DNA of 64,000 nt, from IMG/VR virus record IMGVR_UViG_3300042090_002485, positions 1-64,000 of that record, one strand, 5' to 3'. The notes below the pieces were generated by a model that had not been told where the DNA came from, did not search any database, and saw nothing but the letters and a program-made list of their open reading frames with translations. Positions 22,984 to 32,525 of this stretch are shown here, piece by piece. The translations under genes were made by a program, and so were the position numbers. Each line of letters starts with the position of its first letter. Position 1 is the stretch's first letter. Source of the DNA: a virus.

Positions 22984-23243
22984 TGGATCTCTCCTGGGCC
23001 CCGCACCGAGACGGAGCCCTTCTCCGCCGGACGGTCTCCATGCGTGTGGACGTGGCCGGCCTTCTGTTTGAGGGAGCCCCGATACGACGGGATGGTCACG
23101 GTGTGTAGACGCCCGCCCAGAATTTCGTCGTTCTCGGTGGCGATGCGTCCACAGAACGGGCACGACGCGACGTCAGCTTCGGGGCGATGCGTGTGCTCGA
23201 ACCGCACACCGCAGGTGCAGGCGTACTCCCTCAGGATTCGCAC
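22980..23243 (-). CDS. Zinc-ribbon (FmdB-like) protein, 87 aa
   Basis: GTG 23243 starts REYACTCGVRFEHTH followed by ASCPFCG, the FmdB-type Cys-x2-Cys ribbon. The frame continues upstream to 23378, but a CCTATCATT element ends eight bases before the GTG and the ribbon begins there, which decides the start. Confidence 0.6.
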   Translation of the reverse strand: MRILREYACTCGVRFEHTHRPEADVASCPFCGRIATENDEILGGRLHTVTIPSYRGSLKQKAGHVHTHGDRPAEKGSVSVRGPGEIQ

Positions 23244-23250
23244 GACCGGG

Positions 23251-23259
23251 AATGATAGG
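23251..23259 (-). promoter_or_regulatory. CCTATCATT element
   Basis: Minus-strand CCTATCATT with TATCAT eight bases before GTG 23243. A degenerate palindrome half-site (GGATAAACA) lies at 23271-23279. Confidence 0.55.
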
Positions 23260-23286
23260 TCGCGCTTGTCGGATAAACAAAACCGC

Positions 23287-24996
23287 TTAGCAGAGGTCAG
23301 CGGCGGTCGTTGTGTTGGTCGTGCCTGTGTTGGGATTGCGCGGGTCGTTGGTTGCGACCGGTGTGCCGTCGTCTGCAATCACTGGCGTGCTTGGAGGCGG
23401 CACTGGCGCCGGTGTTCCCGTTGGCAGTGGCAGCATGTTCGGCCCGAACACGGCCGTCTCGGCGGATGTGATTGCGGTGTCGATCGCGGCCAACAGGCCC
23501 ATCAGCGGGTTGCCCGCAGCCGCGGGGCCGAACATTGCGTCGAAAAATGTCATCGTGGCCGCGAGGTCGGCCAGGCGTGGCGCGCCCGCGACGAAGCACA
23601 CACCGCAGACGTACTCGCCGTTGTGGAACGGCGGCGCGGTGGGGTCAGACGCGTCGCCCAGGCGCGTCGCGAGCTGCTGCAGCAGGTACGTGTTGCCACC
23701 TGACGCGCTCGACATCTGCGTGACGTACATGCTCGGCATCGGGCGCGCGAATGCTGCGGCTGTGCGTTGGATGTCTGCGACCAACGTTTGCGCGTTCGCA
23801 CCCAAGCGTGATGCTGCTGCCGATGCGAGCTGTGATGCCGCTGCCAGGCGACTCGACGCCGAGTTTCCGTTGGGAGCTGCGAGTAGCCCGCTGACCTGCG
23901 CGATCATCGCGTCCGCGGCGTCGGCGACTGCGGGGAATGCCTGTAGTGCTGAGCCCGCGCCGACCCAGCTCGGGCCCACCCCGGTTTGTGGGGCTGGCGG
24001 CTTGACCGCGGACACCTTGGTCACGTTTGAGACGCGGTCGAACGGCAGCGTCGTCGCTGTCGCGCCGTTCTCGGCGGCGGCGACTTCCCATGCGACGCAG
24101 TAGTACGCGGGCGTCGCCGGCGGACTTGCGTCGAGGTACGACGACGTCGTGCCCGTGCCAACGGCCAGCACCGTGGCTGGCCCCGCTGTCATCCCGGCCG
24201 TGAGCGCCTGGGTCGAGAAGAAGTCGAGGACCGACCGCGCGGCTTGTGCGCTCGCGTCGGTCGAGCGGATGACGGCGTAGCGCGACACCTTGCTGGAGAC
24301 GCCGGGGAAGTACAGCGACGAGAATGCACCCGAGGGCGGGTCCCACGACAGCTGCACGCCGACACCGGGTGAGGCGTTCGCGGGGACCGCCTTGAGGTTC
24401 TGCGGTACCGGGACCGTGCGTGCTGCGGCCGCGCTGTCGCCCTGCGGCGCGACGAGTACGTCGAGGGTCGACGCCGCCGCTACGATCGCAGGGAATGTCG
24501 GGGCCCCCACGAGCAGGACGGCCATCGCAACCGCGTCGGTCTGGGCGTCGTACTGCGGGCGGTTCGGGTCCTGGACGTTCATCATCGCGGACGCGAACGT
24601 GCGATAGAATCCGGCGTTGCCCCCGAGGCCGGAGATCATGTCGGCGTAGGCCGCCGCGTCGATAGCCCCCGTGCTGCCCCCCGATTGGTTCAGCGCACCC
24701 TGGAGGTCGTCCAGTGTTGGAGGGAGCGTGGCAACTCCCTGGCCGGGTATCGTCTTGGCGATGGGAATCGTCAGGACGTGGACAGGACCGCCCTCGAGCA
24801 AGGACTGGAGCGTGTCCAGGATGGCCTGGACCACGAGTGCGGTTGGGTCCGGCGGGGACGGCAGCGCGGGAATGGACGGCAGCGACGCTGGCGCGGCGGA
24901 CAGCGCCGTCGACAGCGCGCTTGCGGCGCCTTGCACGGCCGCTGTCAGCGCGGGCGGGATCAGCTGGTTCGGATTGATGACGGCCCAGTTGGTCAC
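23287..24996 (-). CDS. Baseplate/tail-associated protein with FN3-like domain
   Basis: 569 aa. Ala/Ser/Pro-rich helical N-terminus (1-60), central region with a fibronectin III-like pattern (VQLSWDPPSG, then AYYCVAWEVAAAENG, ~215-320), long helical stretches, and an unstructured Pro/Thr/Asn C-terminus. FN3-like insertions are common in tail and baseplate proteins. Its place immediately after the spike gene supports this. Overlaps the next gene upstream (ATGA). Confidence 0.5.
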   Translation of the reverse strand: MTNWAVINPNQLIPPALTAAVQGAASALSTALSAAPASLPSIPALPSPPDPTALVVQAILDTLQSLLEGGPVHVLTIPIAKTIPGQGVATLPPTLDDLQGALNQSGGSTGAIDAAAYADMISGLGGNAGFYRTFASAMMNVQDPNRPQYDAQTDAVAMAVLLVGAPTFPAIVAAASTLDVLVAPQGDSAAAARTVPVPQNLKAVPANASPGVGVQLSWDPPSGAFSSLYFPGVSSKVSRYAVIRSTDASAQAARSVLDFFSTQALTAGMTAGPATVLAVGTGTTSSYLDASPPATPAYYCVAWEVAAAENGATATTLPFDRVSNVTKVSAVKPPAPQTGVGPSWVGAGSALQAFPAVADAADAMIAQVSGLLAAPNGNSASSRLAAASQLASAAASRLGANAQTLVADIQRTAAAFARPMPSMYVTQMSSASGGNTYLLQQLATRLGDASDPTAPPFHNGEYVCGVCFVAGAPRLADLAATMTFFDAMFGPAAAGNPLMGLLAAIDTAITSAETAVFGPNMLPLPTGTPAPVPPPSTPVIADDGTPVATNDPRNPNTGTTNTTTAADLC

Positions 24997-25193
24997 GGCG
25001 GCAGTCTCTTCATCGCACGCGCGAGCGCCGCGGTGTTTTTGGCGCGGTGCCCCATCTCGACGCGCAGCGCGCGCGCGTACAGCTCCGCGAGCCGCGACAG
25101 CACCGCACCGACCGCGGGTGCCTCTGCTTGCCAGCTGGAGCGTCGCGGGGCGTCGCCGCGCAGCACGAAGACGTGTTTCTTGGGACCGCTCAT
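24993..25193 (-). CDS. Small basic protein, 66 aa
   Basis: Wedged by four-base overlaps between the spike gene and the 569-aa gene. Arg/Ala-rich helix (VLSRLAELYARALRVEMG). No family recognised; a baseplate accessory or chaperone is possible. Confidence 0.45.
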   Translation of the reverse strand: MSGPKKHVFVLRGDAPRRSSWQAEAPAVGAVLSRLAELYARALRVEMGHRAKNTAALARAMKRLPP

Positions 25194-26626
25194 TCGGTGA
25201 CGACCTTCGTTGACAAAGTTGACGGTGTCGCCGCCGCCGCAGCAGAGAGCAGCGACCCGATGGCTGTGAGCGCTGCTGCGATTTGGCCTACGGCTGTCGT
25301 TGTGGCGATGGACGGCGTCCCGGTGAATAGGTCTGGGCTGATCGTCGCCACCGCGGTCGCGCCTGCTGCCGTTGCCGCTGCGCCCGCTGCTCCGACCTGC
25401 GACATCACGGTGGCGTTGAACGTCGTGCCCTTGATGTTGGCGTCGACCGCGTTGGCGCCGAGCTTGACCTGGACGTTGGCGTCGACAGTCGAGGTCTCCA
25501 TCGCGGTCGCGGTCCAGTTGCCCCCGGCAGACACCGAATCGTCCCCGCCGGTTGCAGCCTTGCGCGCGCCGCCGACCGCGAGGGTTTGGTCGCCGCCGAC
25601 GCCGAGGTCGTGGTCGCCGCCAACGTAGTCCGTTGAGTCGCTGCCCACCGAGCGCATGGCCGTGCCGCCTACCGACGCTGACGACGCGCCGTCGACGGAC
25701 GTCGTCGAGTCGCCGGTCACGGCGTGCGTGTGGTCCCCGGCCGTCGTCTCGGCGCGGTCGCCAGCGACGTCGTTGCGCATCGTGGCGGTGCCGTTGGCGC
25801 CCGAGGTCAGGTCAACGCCGCCGTCGCCGTAGAGCTGCACGCGGCCGTCGGAGCCGGCGTGCAGGCGGAACAGCGTGCGTCCCTCCGGATCCGCGATGCG
25901 GAAGTCGAACACGTCGCCCTCGGACCCGAGGTCGAGGTAGATGGTCCAGTGCTGCTCGTCGAGACCGGTCTGCGTCGTCTGGTTCGCGCCGGCGCGCAGG
26001 GTTAGCGACGTCTTGCCGTTGTCATTCTGGACGAGGAGCTGGCCGAAGTCGGTGATCTGCTGGAGCCGTCGCGCGAGCGTGCGCAGCGTGCCGGTTGCGC
26101 CGAGCGACTGGAGCATCGCGGTCGGGCTGCCGATCTGTGAGACGCCGCCCTCGAGCACCGCGACGTGGTTGCCGAGCCGGCCGACCTGAGCCCAGTCACC
26201 AGCGGTCATGTCGGTGGGGGCGCCCGGCGGCTTGAAGTTGCTCGTGCCGTCGGTTGGCGTGACGGGGTTGTCGTCGCCGACCCCCGCGACGCCTGTCAGC
26301 GATGGCGACGGAATCGCGGTCTGCACCGCGCCAGGCATGTCGATGCAGCCGATGATTGCGGGGAAGCCCAGCGCGTAGGAGACGACGACGGTTGCCCCGG
26401 TGGGCAGGTGGTCGTAGCTACCGGCGGTCGCCCGGATCTGCGGGACGTCCGAAAGCGGGCGACCGCTGTGCGTCCTGAGCACCGAGGTGTGCGTCGCCGA
26501 GTTGTAGGCGACGACGTCAGCCAGTTCCCATTGTGGGCGTCCTTCGGAGTCGGAGCCGTCTCGCGCCAGTCCCGCTGCGCCGACGTTGGCCGCGCCGCGC
26601 GGAGGACGGAGCGGGTCGGGCCTCAC
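25190..26626 (-). CDS. Baseplate spike protein (gpV/gp5/VgrG-like)
   Basis: 478 aa from GTG 26626. The N-terminal ~30-110 region (ELADVVAYNSATHTSVLRTH..., GATVVVSYALGFPAIIG) is an OB-fold-like domain typical of gpV/gp5. The C-terminal part has short glycine/aspartate-punctuated repeats (GDHTHAVTGDST, VGGDHDLGVGGDQTLAVGG), the pattern of a trimeric beta-helical puncturing needle. In contractile-tail phages this protein caps the tube and pierces the host envelope. Conserved tail-block position supports the call. Confidence 0.72.
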   Translation of the reverse strand: MRPDPLRPPRGAANVGAAGLARDGSDSEGRPQWELADVVAYNSATHTSVLRTHSGRPLSDVPQIRATAGSYDHLPTGATVVVSYALGFPAIIGCIDMPGAVQTAIPSPSLTGVAGVGDDNPVTPTDGTSNFKPPGAPTDMTAGDWAQVGRLGNHVAVLEGGVSQIGSPTAMLQSLGATGTLRTLARRLQQITDFGQLLVQNDNGKTSLTLRAGANQTTQTGLDEQHWTIYLDLGSEGDVFDFRIADPEGRTLFRLHAGSDGRVQLYGDGGVDLTSGANGTATMRNDVAGDRAETTAGDHTHAVTGDSTTSVDGASSASVGGTAMRSVGSDSTDYVGGDHDLGVGGDQTLAVGGARKAATGGDDSVSAGGNWTATAMETSTVDANVQVKLGANAVDANIKGTTFNATVMSQVGAAGAAATAAGATAVATISPDLFTGTPSIATTTAVGQIAAALTAIGSLLSAAAAATPSTLSTKVVTE

Positions 26627-26638
26627 CTCAGCAACGTA

Positions 26639-26986
26639 TCACGTGCGACGCGTGCTGTTCGGCGCGTTCGTGGGCGGGATGCTGTAGCTTGGACCGCCGC
26701 GCCGCGCATCGACGAACTTGGTGTCCGACCAACGGAACGCGAAGTAGAAGTTGACCACGACCGCTGCGCTGAACACGTGGGTCGCGATGGCGAAGATCTC
26801 CCAGCTCGCTTGGCCTAGCACTGCGAGAGCGAACACTACGTTGGTGTAGGCGAACTGGATGCACGCGGCACAGATGGCTAGGCTCACCGGGTTCTTTCGC
26901 GTCTGCCAGCCTCGGCGGAACCGCACAGCGAGCGGCAGCCACGCGAGCGTGAGCGCCACGGACGCGATGACGAGGTACGCGGTCAC
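26639..26986 (-). CDS. Small multi-pass membrane protein, 115 aa
   Basis: Three to four hydrophobic segments (MTAYLVIASVALTLAWLPLA, AICAACIQFAYTNVVFALAV, IFAIATHVFSAAVVVNFYFAF) joined by short basic loops. GTG start overlaps the upstream stop. A holin-type role is possible. Confidence 0.5.
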   Translation of the reverse strand: MTAYLVIASVALTLAWLPLAVRFRRGWQTRKNPVSLAICAACIQFAYTNVVFALAVLGQASWEIFAIATHVFSAAVVVNFYFAFRWSDTKFVDARRGGPSYSIPPTNAPNSTRRT

Positions 26987-27219
26987 GCCTTCTTGCCTGC
27001 CGCTTTGGCGATCTCTTGCGCTGAGGGGATCTTGTGCGTTTCCGTCGGGTCCCGTCCGAACTTCGCGCGGTAGCGCTCCTTGGCTAGCCGTGTCATCGAC
27101 GCGATGTCTTCATTGGTGCGCGCGAGGAACGCGCGACTGCGCCGCCCGCAGAGCACCTCGAGGTAGACGATACGCACCACCACCAGAACGGTGATGGCAC
27201 TGATGATCCATACCAGCAT
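26983..27219 (-). CDS. Single-pass membrane protein, 78 aa
   Basis: N-terminal transmembrane segment (WIISAITVLVVVRIVYLEVL), then a basic cytoplasmic helix. Start decided by GGAGACACC before ATG 27219. Overlaps its downstream neighbour. Confidence 0.5.
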   Translation of the reverse strand: MLVWIISAITVLVVVRIVYLEVLCGRRSRAFLARTNEDIASMTRLAKERYRAKFGRDPTETHKIPSAQEIAKAAGKKA

Positions 27220-27228
27220 GGTGTCTCC

Positions 27229-27546
27229 TTACCCCTGGCCACTTTGCACGGGGGGTGCCGTGCCCGGGCGTCCTGGCGAGGGTGGCAGCTGTGGGGCTGC
27301 TGGTGACAGGTGGTCGACCGTTTTGGCCATGATGGTCACAGCGGTGAGCAGGTTCTGCAGCGCCTCGGTGAAGCGATCGAATCGCTTCTCGACCCGCCAC
27401 ATGAACCACAGGGCGACGAAGACGGGAAAGCCGAACTCTCGGATGATGCTCACTGCATCTTCCGGTCCCACCGAGTTCGCCGAGTCCGCGCTCACCACGA
27501 AGAGTAGGACGCCGAACAGCAGCGCGATCCGCTCGCCGCGCCCCAC
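27229..27546 (-). CDS. Holin-like membrane protein, 105 aa
   Basis: From GTG 27546: signal-like hydrophobic helix (IALLFGVLLFVVSAD), a second membrane segment (FGFPVFVALWFMWRVEKRF), a charged amphipathic helix, and a Pro-rich tail. This is the arrangement of BhlA/small phage holins. The start overlaps the end of the tube-like gene; the long upstream extension is out of frame with that gene and rejected. Confidence 0.5.
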   Translation of the reverse strand: MGRGERIALLFGVLLFVVSADSANSVGPEDAVSIIREFGFPVFVALWFMWRVEKRFDRFTEALQNLLTAVTIMAKTVDHLSPAAPQLPPSPGRPGTAPPVQSGQG

Positions 27547-27548
27547 GA

Positions 27549-28337
27549 CTACAGTCCGCCCGGGAAGTTGTCCGGCATGACATCGTCGAGGCCGCCGACG
27601 CTGTCGGCGTCGAAGAGGTTGCCGCCCTCGGTGTCGGTGAACCCGAGGACCTCGTCGATGTCGACCGCCGTGATCGGGTTGCCGCCGGCGTGCGGGCGCT
27701 CCACCGACAGCGACAGCGTGTTGCTGCCGAACGGCAGGAGGCGGTCGGCCATGCCCGAGACGTTCTCGAGGATGAGGTTCTGGCCCGCATTCCAGCCGAC
27801 CGCGTAGCTGGTGATCGCGCACAGTTCGGCGTAGAAGCCGCCGACGAAGCCGTGCGTCTTGTCGCGGAAGACCGTCCCGAGCCCGAACGGGATCAGGAAC
27901 AGCTCGCTGTCGAGGTTGATGAAGTACTTCTGACCTGCCGGACTCACGTCCGTGGCCGGGTCGTCGAACAGGGAGGGGTCGATGCCGCCGGCGACCGCGT
28001 TGTGGTTCAGGACGCGGAGCATGTTGCGGCCGTTGACGAACAGCCGCCCCATCGTCCACTGCGTCTGAGCCTTGCCGCTGACGTAGAAGCTGCGGCCGGA
28101 ACCGATGGCCATCATCGGCTGGGTCGGCTTGGTCTGCGTGAAGTTGACCGCCTGCAGCATCCCGATGGGCAGCAGGTTGGTGAAGCCGCTCGCGATGCCG
28201 TAGAGCCGCGCGGGCCCCGCGAGCACGAGCGTGTCGTCGGGGTGCGCCGCCGTGAACGCGGCGTTGTCCATCACGCGCTCGACGTAGCTCTCCTGGAACT
28301 TCCAGGTGTCGAAACTCTTGACTACTCCGAGGGCCAT
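27549..28337 (-). CDS. Tail tube-like structural protein, 262 aa
   Basis: Beta-rich with a compact N-terminus (GVVKSFDTWKFQESYVE), no membrane segments, and acidic C-terminus. Position a few genes after the sheath and before the spike is where contractile-tail phages encode the tube protein, and size is in range, but no decisive motif is visible; it could be another tail/baseplate subunit. GGAGAAAC precedes ATG 28337. Confidence 0.45.
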   Translation of the reverse strand: MALGVVKSFDTWKFQESYVERVMDNAAFTAAHPDDTLVLAGPARLYGIASGFTNLLPIGMLQAVNFTQTKPTQPMMAIGSGRSFYVSGKAQTQWTMGRLFVNGRNMLRVLNHNAVAGGIDPSLFDDPATDVSPAGQKYFINLDSELFLIPFGLGTVFRDKTHGFVGGFYAELCAITSYAVGWNAGQNLILENVSGMADRLLPFGSNTLSLSVERPHAGGNPITAVDIDEVLGFTDTEGGNLFDADSVGGLDDVMPDNFPGGL

Positions 28338-28348
28338 GATGTTTCTCC

Positions 28349-28969
28349 TTAGGGTCGCGCGATCCGCATCCCGTGCGTCGCACCAACGGTGCCGCCGAGG
28401 CCGGCCAATAGGTCTGACAGCGATAGGCCGGTGAGGGGAACTTTATTCGACGACGGCATCTTGAGCAGGTGCTCCAGCCCCATCCCGACGCCCTTGCCGA
28501 TGAGGGCGCCGCCGCCGCCGCCGAGCGCCATGCCGCCGAACGTCTTGGCGGCCTGAGCCGGGCCGTGTCCTGGTCCGTGCAGCAGCGACTGCGCGACCGG
28601 GAAGCCGGGGATCTCTTGCGCCGGAACGTCCCACCAGGGCTCTTGCGCGTGCGCCGCCTGCTTCATCGCGGGGTTCAGCAGCTGCGCACCCTGCAGCGCC
28701 CACGCTGGGATGTCGGCCGACGACGCGTCGAGGGCGTAGGGCGCGCCGGGCGGGATTGCAGGAGCTGCCTTCGCCGCTTCCTCGACTTGCTCCTTGATGA
28801 GGCCGCCGCCGATGCCGCCGGTCATCGCGCCGAGCGCGGCGCCGAGATCGGGCTGCTTGTACCGTGCGCCGATCGCACGTCCCGCGATGCCGCCAAACGT
28901 GGGACCCATCGCCACCGGCAAGATCGTGCCGAGGCTCGCGCGTTTGCGCATGAACCTGTCGAGGCTCAC
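28349..28969 (-). CDS. Glycine-zipper virion-region protein, 206 aa
   Basis: Repeated Gly/Ala zippers (GGIAGRAIGA, GAMTGGIGGGLI, GGMALGGGGGALIGKGVG) separated by Pro-rich linkers. Such segments insert in membranes or pack tightly in ejection proteins. Overlaps the next upstream gene by four bases. No known family. Confidence 0.5.
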   Translation of the reverse strand: MSLDRFMRKRASLGTILPVAMGPTFGGIAGRAIGARYKQPDLGAALGAMTGGIGGGLIKEQVEEAAKAAPAIPPGAPYALDASSADIPAWALQGAQLLNPAMKQAAHAQEPWWDVPAQEIPGFPVAQSLLHGPGHGPAQAAKTFGGMALGGGGGALIGKGVGMGLEHLLKMPSSNKVPLTGLSLSDLLAGLGGTVGATHGMRIARP

Positions 28970-29364
28970 CGGATACCTCGGGTGAGGACGCTCGGCGCGC
29001 TGCGATCGAGCGCGGTCGGGCCCGGCGTGCCTGCGAGGCCGCGCAGCAGCGCCTCCTCGGGCGAACGCTGCAGCGCCGCAGGAACGGCGTGCTGGCGGAG
29101 CAAGCGCTCCGGTGCCGCTGCGATTTCGCCTGCGCGCGCGAGCGGCGCGGTCACACGGGCGTAGGCATTCGGGGCGGCCGCGCGGAACGCGTCCTGTCCG
29201 AGGCCGCGCAACGCGCCCATGACCTTGCTACCGGCGTACGTCGCCGCGAGCGCGGGCGCGCCGTGGATCGCCGTCGACAGTAGGTCGAGGATCGACGCCT
29301 CGCGCACTCCGAAGCGTGCGCATGCCGGCCTCGCACCGTCTTGGTTAGCTGCCCGCAGTGTCAT
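28966..29364 (-). CDS. Tagged virion-region protein, 132 aa
   Basis: The N-terminus DGARPACARFGVREAS carries the shared tag. Ala-rich helices follow, then a basic C-terminus. Overlaps both neighbours (ATGA), so one transcript. Confidence 0.55.
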   Translation of the reverse strand: MTLRAANQDGARPACARFGVREASILDLLSTAIHGAPALAATYAGSKVMGALRGLGQDAFRAAAPNAYARVTAPLARAGEIAAAPERLLRQHAVPAALQRSPEEALLRGLAGTPGPTALDRSAPSVLTRGIR

Positions 29365-30086
29365 CCCCCGTACCCTGGCTGGGGTTGCTGCATGTGCTGG
29401 CCGAGTGCGCCGCCGGCGGCGCCGGCGACCTGGTCGAACGCTGCGCCGCCCATGCCGCCAGCGATGCGCGGCATGATCTTGCCGGCCATGCCGCCGAGCA
29501 TCTTGCCGCCGGCACCGGCGGCGAGGCGCCCCATGCCCGCGCGCGCGAGGGCGGGACCGGCCACGGAGCCGACGAGGGCGCCGAGGAAGGCTTCTTTGAT
29601 GCCGAAGCGTGCGGCGGCGGCCTTGGCGCCTGCTTCGTGTGCCGCCGAGAGCTTCGCGCGCGCTGCGTCAGCGAACGTCTCTTTCTCGCCGCCCTTGTGT
29701 GCGCCGTACATCATGCCGGGCACGGATCCGAGTGCGCCGCCCACGCCCATACCGACCATGGGGTTGCCCGCGAGCGCGCCGATGAGCGCGCCCAGGCCAC
29801 CGCCGGCGAGGGCTCCACCTGCGCCTCCGAGGATGGATCCACCTGCGGCAGACAAGCCCTGTCCCTTGTCTGCCCCGATCGCGGCGCCGATCGGTGCTCC
29901 GAGACCCGGTAGCGCGAGTCCGCCGAGCAAGCTCCCCAGCGCCGCGTGGTTCGCGAGCTTCTCCTCGCGTCCGTGGTTCTCGCGGTCCACGACGATCTGC
30001 ACGCCGGGACCGCCCGCGGCGCGCGAGTTCACCTCCGCCCCCTTGACGAGGTCGGCGACGAACTTGTCGAAGAACGAGTCGGACAC
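29361..30086 (-). CDS. Glycine-zipper protein with internal tag motif, 241 aa
   Basis: Polar N-terminus (FFDKFVADLVKGAEVNSRAAGG), then a long glycine zipper (GGAGGALAGGGLGALIGALAG), then EAGAKAAAARFGIKEAF, an internal copy of the shared tag, then a second glycine zipper. This could be two ancestral genes fused at the tag. Candidate ejected or pore-forming protein. Confidence 0.55.
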   Translation of the reverse strand: MSDSFFDKFVADLVKGAEVNSRAAGGPGVQIVVDRENHGREEKLANHAALGSLLGGLALPGLGAPIGAAIGADKGQGLSAAGGSILGGAGGALAGGGLGALIGALAGNPMVGMGVGGALGSVPGMMYGAHKGGEKETFADAARAKLSAAHEAGAKAAAARFGIKEAFLGALVGSVAGPALARAGMGRLAAGAGGKMLGGMAGKIMPRIAGGMGGAAFDQVAGAAGGALGQHMQQPQPGYGG

Positions 30087-30096
30087 GGGGGCTCCT

Positions 30097-32454
30097 TTAC
30101 GCGACGAGGTGCAGTTCGATGACGTTGAGGGGCTTCGGCAGGCCGATGGCGCAGTAGAGGAGCACCCGGTCGGCCGACGTCGGCGACACCGACAGGCTCG
30201 TGATCGAGAACGTCAGCAGCGGTGCGCCGATCTTGGCGACCGTGCGTAGCAACAGCAGCTGCGCGCCGGTGTTCATCGCCGCGCCGAGCAGGGTCAGCGT
30301 GTCGGGCGTGACGTTGTAGATGCCGAGGAAGTTCTCGAGGATGTCGACGAAGAACAGCGACACGAAGTCGAAGTTCTTGACGACGGAGAACTCGCCGCTC
30401 TCGAGCGTCGACGGGTTGGTGGTGAGCTGATGGATCGTGAACGGCAGCGATTGCGGGGTTTGCTGCGCGAACACATACCAGCCGCCGTTGGATAGCGACG
30501 TGAGCTGGTCGTCGGAGAAGTACGTGTTCGAGTCGTAGATCTGGCTGACGCCGGCGATGCCGAGGTTGGTGAACCCCTGCTGCGCGGGCAGGCCCGCGGT
30601 CATGCCGCCGACCGCACATGCCAGGTAGAACCCGGGTTGCGCGGTTCCGCCGACGACGCCGGGCAGGTCGCATTTGTCGGGCCACACCAAGATGGTGCGG
30701 CTCGAGTTGAACGACTGCGCCAGCGCGACCAGGTTGGTGACCTGCTGGTCCTTGGAGAGGTTGCGGATGACCTGGTAGTTCAGCGAGCCCTGGGTGACGA
30801 GCGCGCTGCCGATGCGCTTGACGCCGTGCGGCAGTTCGTTCTGCGTCGTCGAGCTGTCGGGACCGTTGTTAACCACCGTCAGGCGCTGGTTGCTCTGCAC
30901 CTGCGCGACGACGAGGTTGGTGAACACCGATGCGCTGGTGATCGTCGCGTCGGGGTCTGCAGGAAACTGGATGATGTCGCCGGCCGCGACGCCCTGGGTC
31001 ACGAACGCCGCGCTGGGGTCGGTGAGCTGCAGGAACAGGGTCGGACCCGCTGCGGTGATGACGCCGGTCAGGGCGGCCGAGCCGATGCGCACGGTGACGC
31101 CGTCGGACTCGAGGATCTCCGCCGTGATGTTGCACGTGCCCGCGCCCGCGAACGGCGTCGCGATGTTGGTCGTCATGACCGATGCGCTGATGACGGAGGC
31201 GACAGGGTACATGCCGAGCGCGACATCGCCAGCGGCGCTGGTGACCGTGACGTTGAGGATGTCACCGGGAATGACCCCGCCGGAGACCAAGCTTGCGACG
31301 CCCGTCAGCGTGATCTGCGTGATCTGGGACGGCGCGGTACCGGACACCGCCGACGCGGTGCCCGTCGACGACGGCGTGGCCAGCGTTTCGGTCAGCGGCA
31401 GCGTGCCGTTGCCGATGACGACGCGGAACCGCTGCGGGCGGCCTCCATTGTTGTCGGGCAGCGCGCGGCCGATGCAGTCGGAGTTCCACATCGCGAAGAT
31501 GGGCACGCTCGTCGACAGCGGCATGATCGCGTACACGTCTGCGCGTCCCGCGATCAAGTCGCGGCATGCGGTGTGGCCGTTGATGTCGTCGGTCAGCACA
31601 CCGAAGTACTGCACCTCGGACGTCGTGTTCTCGAGCGCGATGAACGCGCCCGCAGCGAGCGGGTTGCGCGCATCGATGCGGCCGAGCTGCGTGGTGATGT
31701 CGCTCTCGGACGCGACCGTGCCCAGTTCGCCGAGGTCCTGGCGAAGACTGCGGTACGCCTCGTAGACGAGGGCGTACTCGACCGGCTTGTTGCCCTGGTT
31801 CGGCACCGGGATCTGGATGCCACCGGAGATGTTCACGATGTTGCCGTTGGTCGTCCAGTACGTGCTGGAGACGGCGACGTCGTGGAGCTGGCGCTTGATG
31901 CGGAACACCTGCGACGAGCCCGGCGTGAACGTGAGCCCGGTGATGTCAGACGTCGTCGTGAGCGACGTGTTCGACTCGACTGCCGCGACGGTGAGCGAGA
32001 TGAAGTGCGTGCCGTCGGAGATCGTGATCGTATCGCCAGGCAGAACGAGCGTGTTGCCGGTCTGCCATTCGCCCGTGGCCGACGTGATGGTGTTCGGGGT
32101 TGCGCCCGACGTGACGCCATCAGTACCGCTGGCGATCACCGCCTGCGCGTCGTCGAGAAAGATCTGGACGCTGGTGTCGTCGAGCACCGCTCCGACCGCG
32201 TTGTTCGGCGGCTCGGCGACGGTGATGTAGTTCGGACCGGTCGGCAGCGCGGTCGCGGGGTTGCCGTTGAGCGTGCCGTACGCGGTCGTGATCTCGATCT
32301 CCGCCTTGTCCGCGTAGGCAGTGGAACCTGGGACGAAGTAGTCCTGGATCCAGTACGCGGGACCTACGGCGAGGCAGTTCAGGTCGGGCGTCGTCGGCGT
32401 GACGGTCTGGGTCGCGAAGTCCTGGTAAACAAGTACGACCGGTCGGATGGCCAT
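30097..32454 (-). CDS. Tail sheath protein
   Basis: 785 aa. The opening AIRPVVLVYQDFATQTVTPT and the sequence order (beta-sandwich insertions, then a C-terminal region with VRTVAKIGAPLLTFSITSL) match contractile tail sheath proteins, although this one is longer than many. The sheath polymer shortens to drive the tube through the host envelope. Preceded by its own CCTATAATT element and GCGGAG leader, consistent with high late expression. Confidence 0.8.
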   Translation of the reverse strand: MAIRPVVLVYQDFATQTVTPTTPDLNCLAVGPAYWIQDYFVPGSTAYADKAEIEITTAYGTLNGNPATALPTGPNYITVAEPPNNAVGAVLDDTSVQIFLDDAQAVIASGTDGVTSGATPNTITSATGEWQTGNTLVLPGDTITISDGTHFISLTVAAVESNTSLTTTSDITGLTFTPGSSQVFRIKRQLHDVAVSSTYWTTNGNIVNISGGIQIPVPNQGNKPVEYALVYEAYRSLRQDLGELGTVASESDITTQLGRIDARNPLAAGAFIALENTTSEVQYFGVLTDDINGHTACRDLIAGRADVYAIMPLSTSVPIFAMWNSDCIGRALPDNNGGRPQRFRVVIGNGTLPLTETLATPSSTGTASAVSGTAPSQITQITLTGVASLVSGGVIPGDILNVTVTSAAGDVALGMYPVASVISASVMTTNIATPFAGAGTCNITAEILESDGVTVRIGSAALTGVITAAGPTLFLQLTDPSAAFVTQGVAAGDIIQFPADPDATITSASVFTNLVVAQVQSNQRLTVVNNGPDSSTTQNELPHGVKRIGSALVTQGSLNYQVIRNLSKDQQVTNLVALAQSFNSSRTILVWPDKCDLPGVVGGTAQPGFYLACAVGGMTAGLPAQQGFTNLGIAGVSQIYDSNTYFSDDQLTSLSNGGWYVFAQQTPQSLPFTIHQLTTNPSTLESGEFSVVKNFDFVSLFFVDILENFLGIYNVTPDTLTLLGAAMNTGAQLLLLRTVAKIGAPLLTFSITSLSVSPTSADRVLLYCAIGLPKPLNVIELHLVA

Positions 32455-32486
32455 GGGCTAGATCTCCGCGTCCAGAGGGATGCGAG

Positions 32487-32495
32487 AATTATAGG
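32487..32495 (-). promoter_or_regulatory. CCTATAATT element before sheath gene
   Basis: Perfect minus-strand CCTATAATT in the 71-base gap upstream of the sheath. Leader of about 30 bases with GCGGAG. Confidence 0.65.
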
Positions 32496-32525
32496 TTCCG
32501 CACCCTTCGATCACGACGGAGGGGA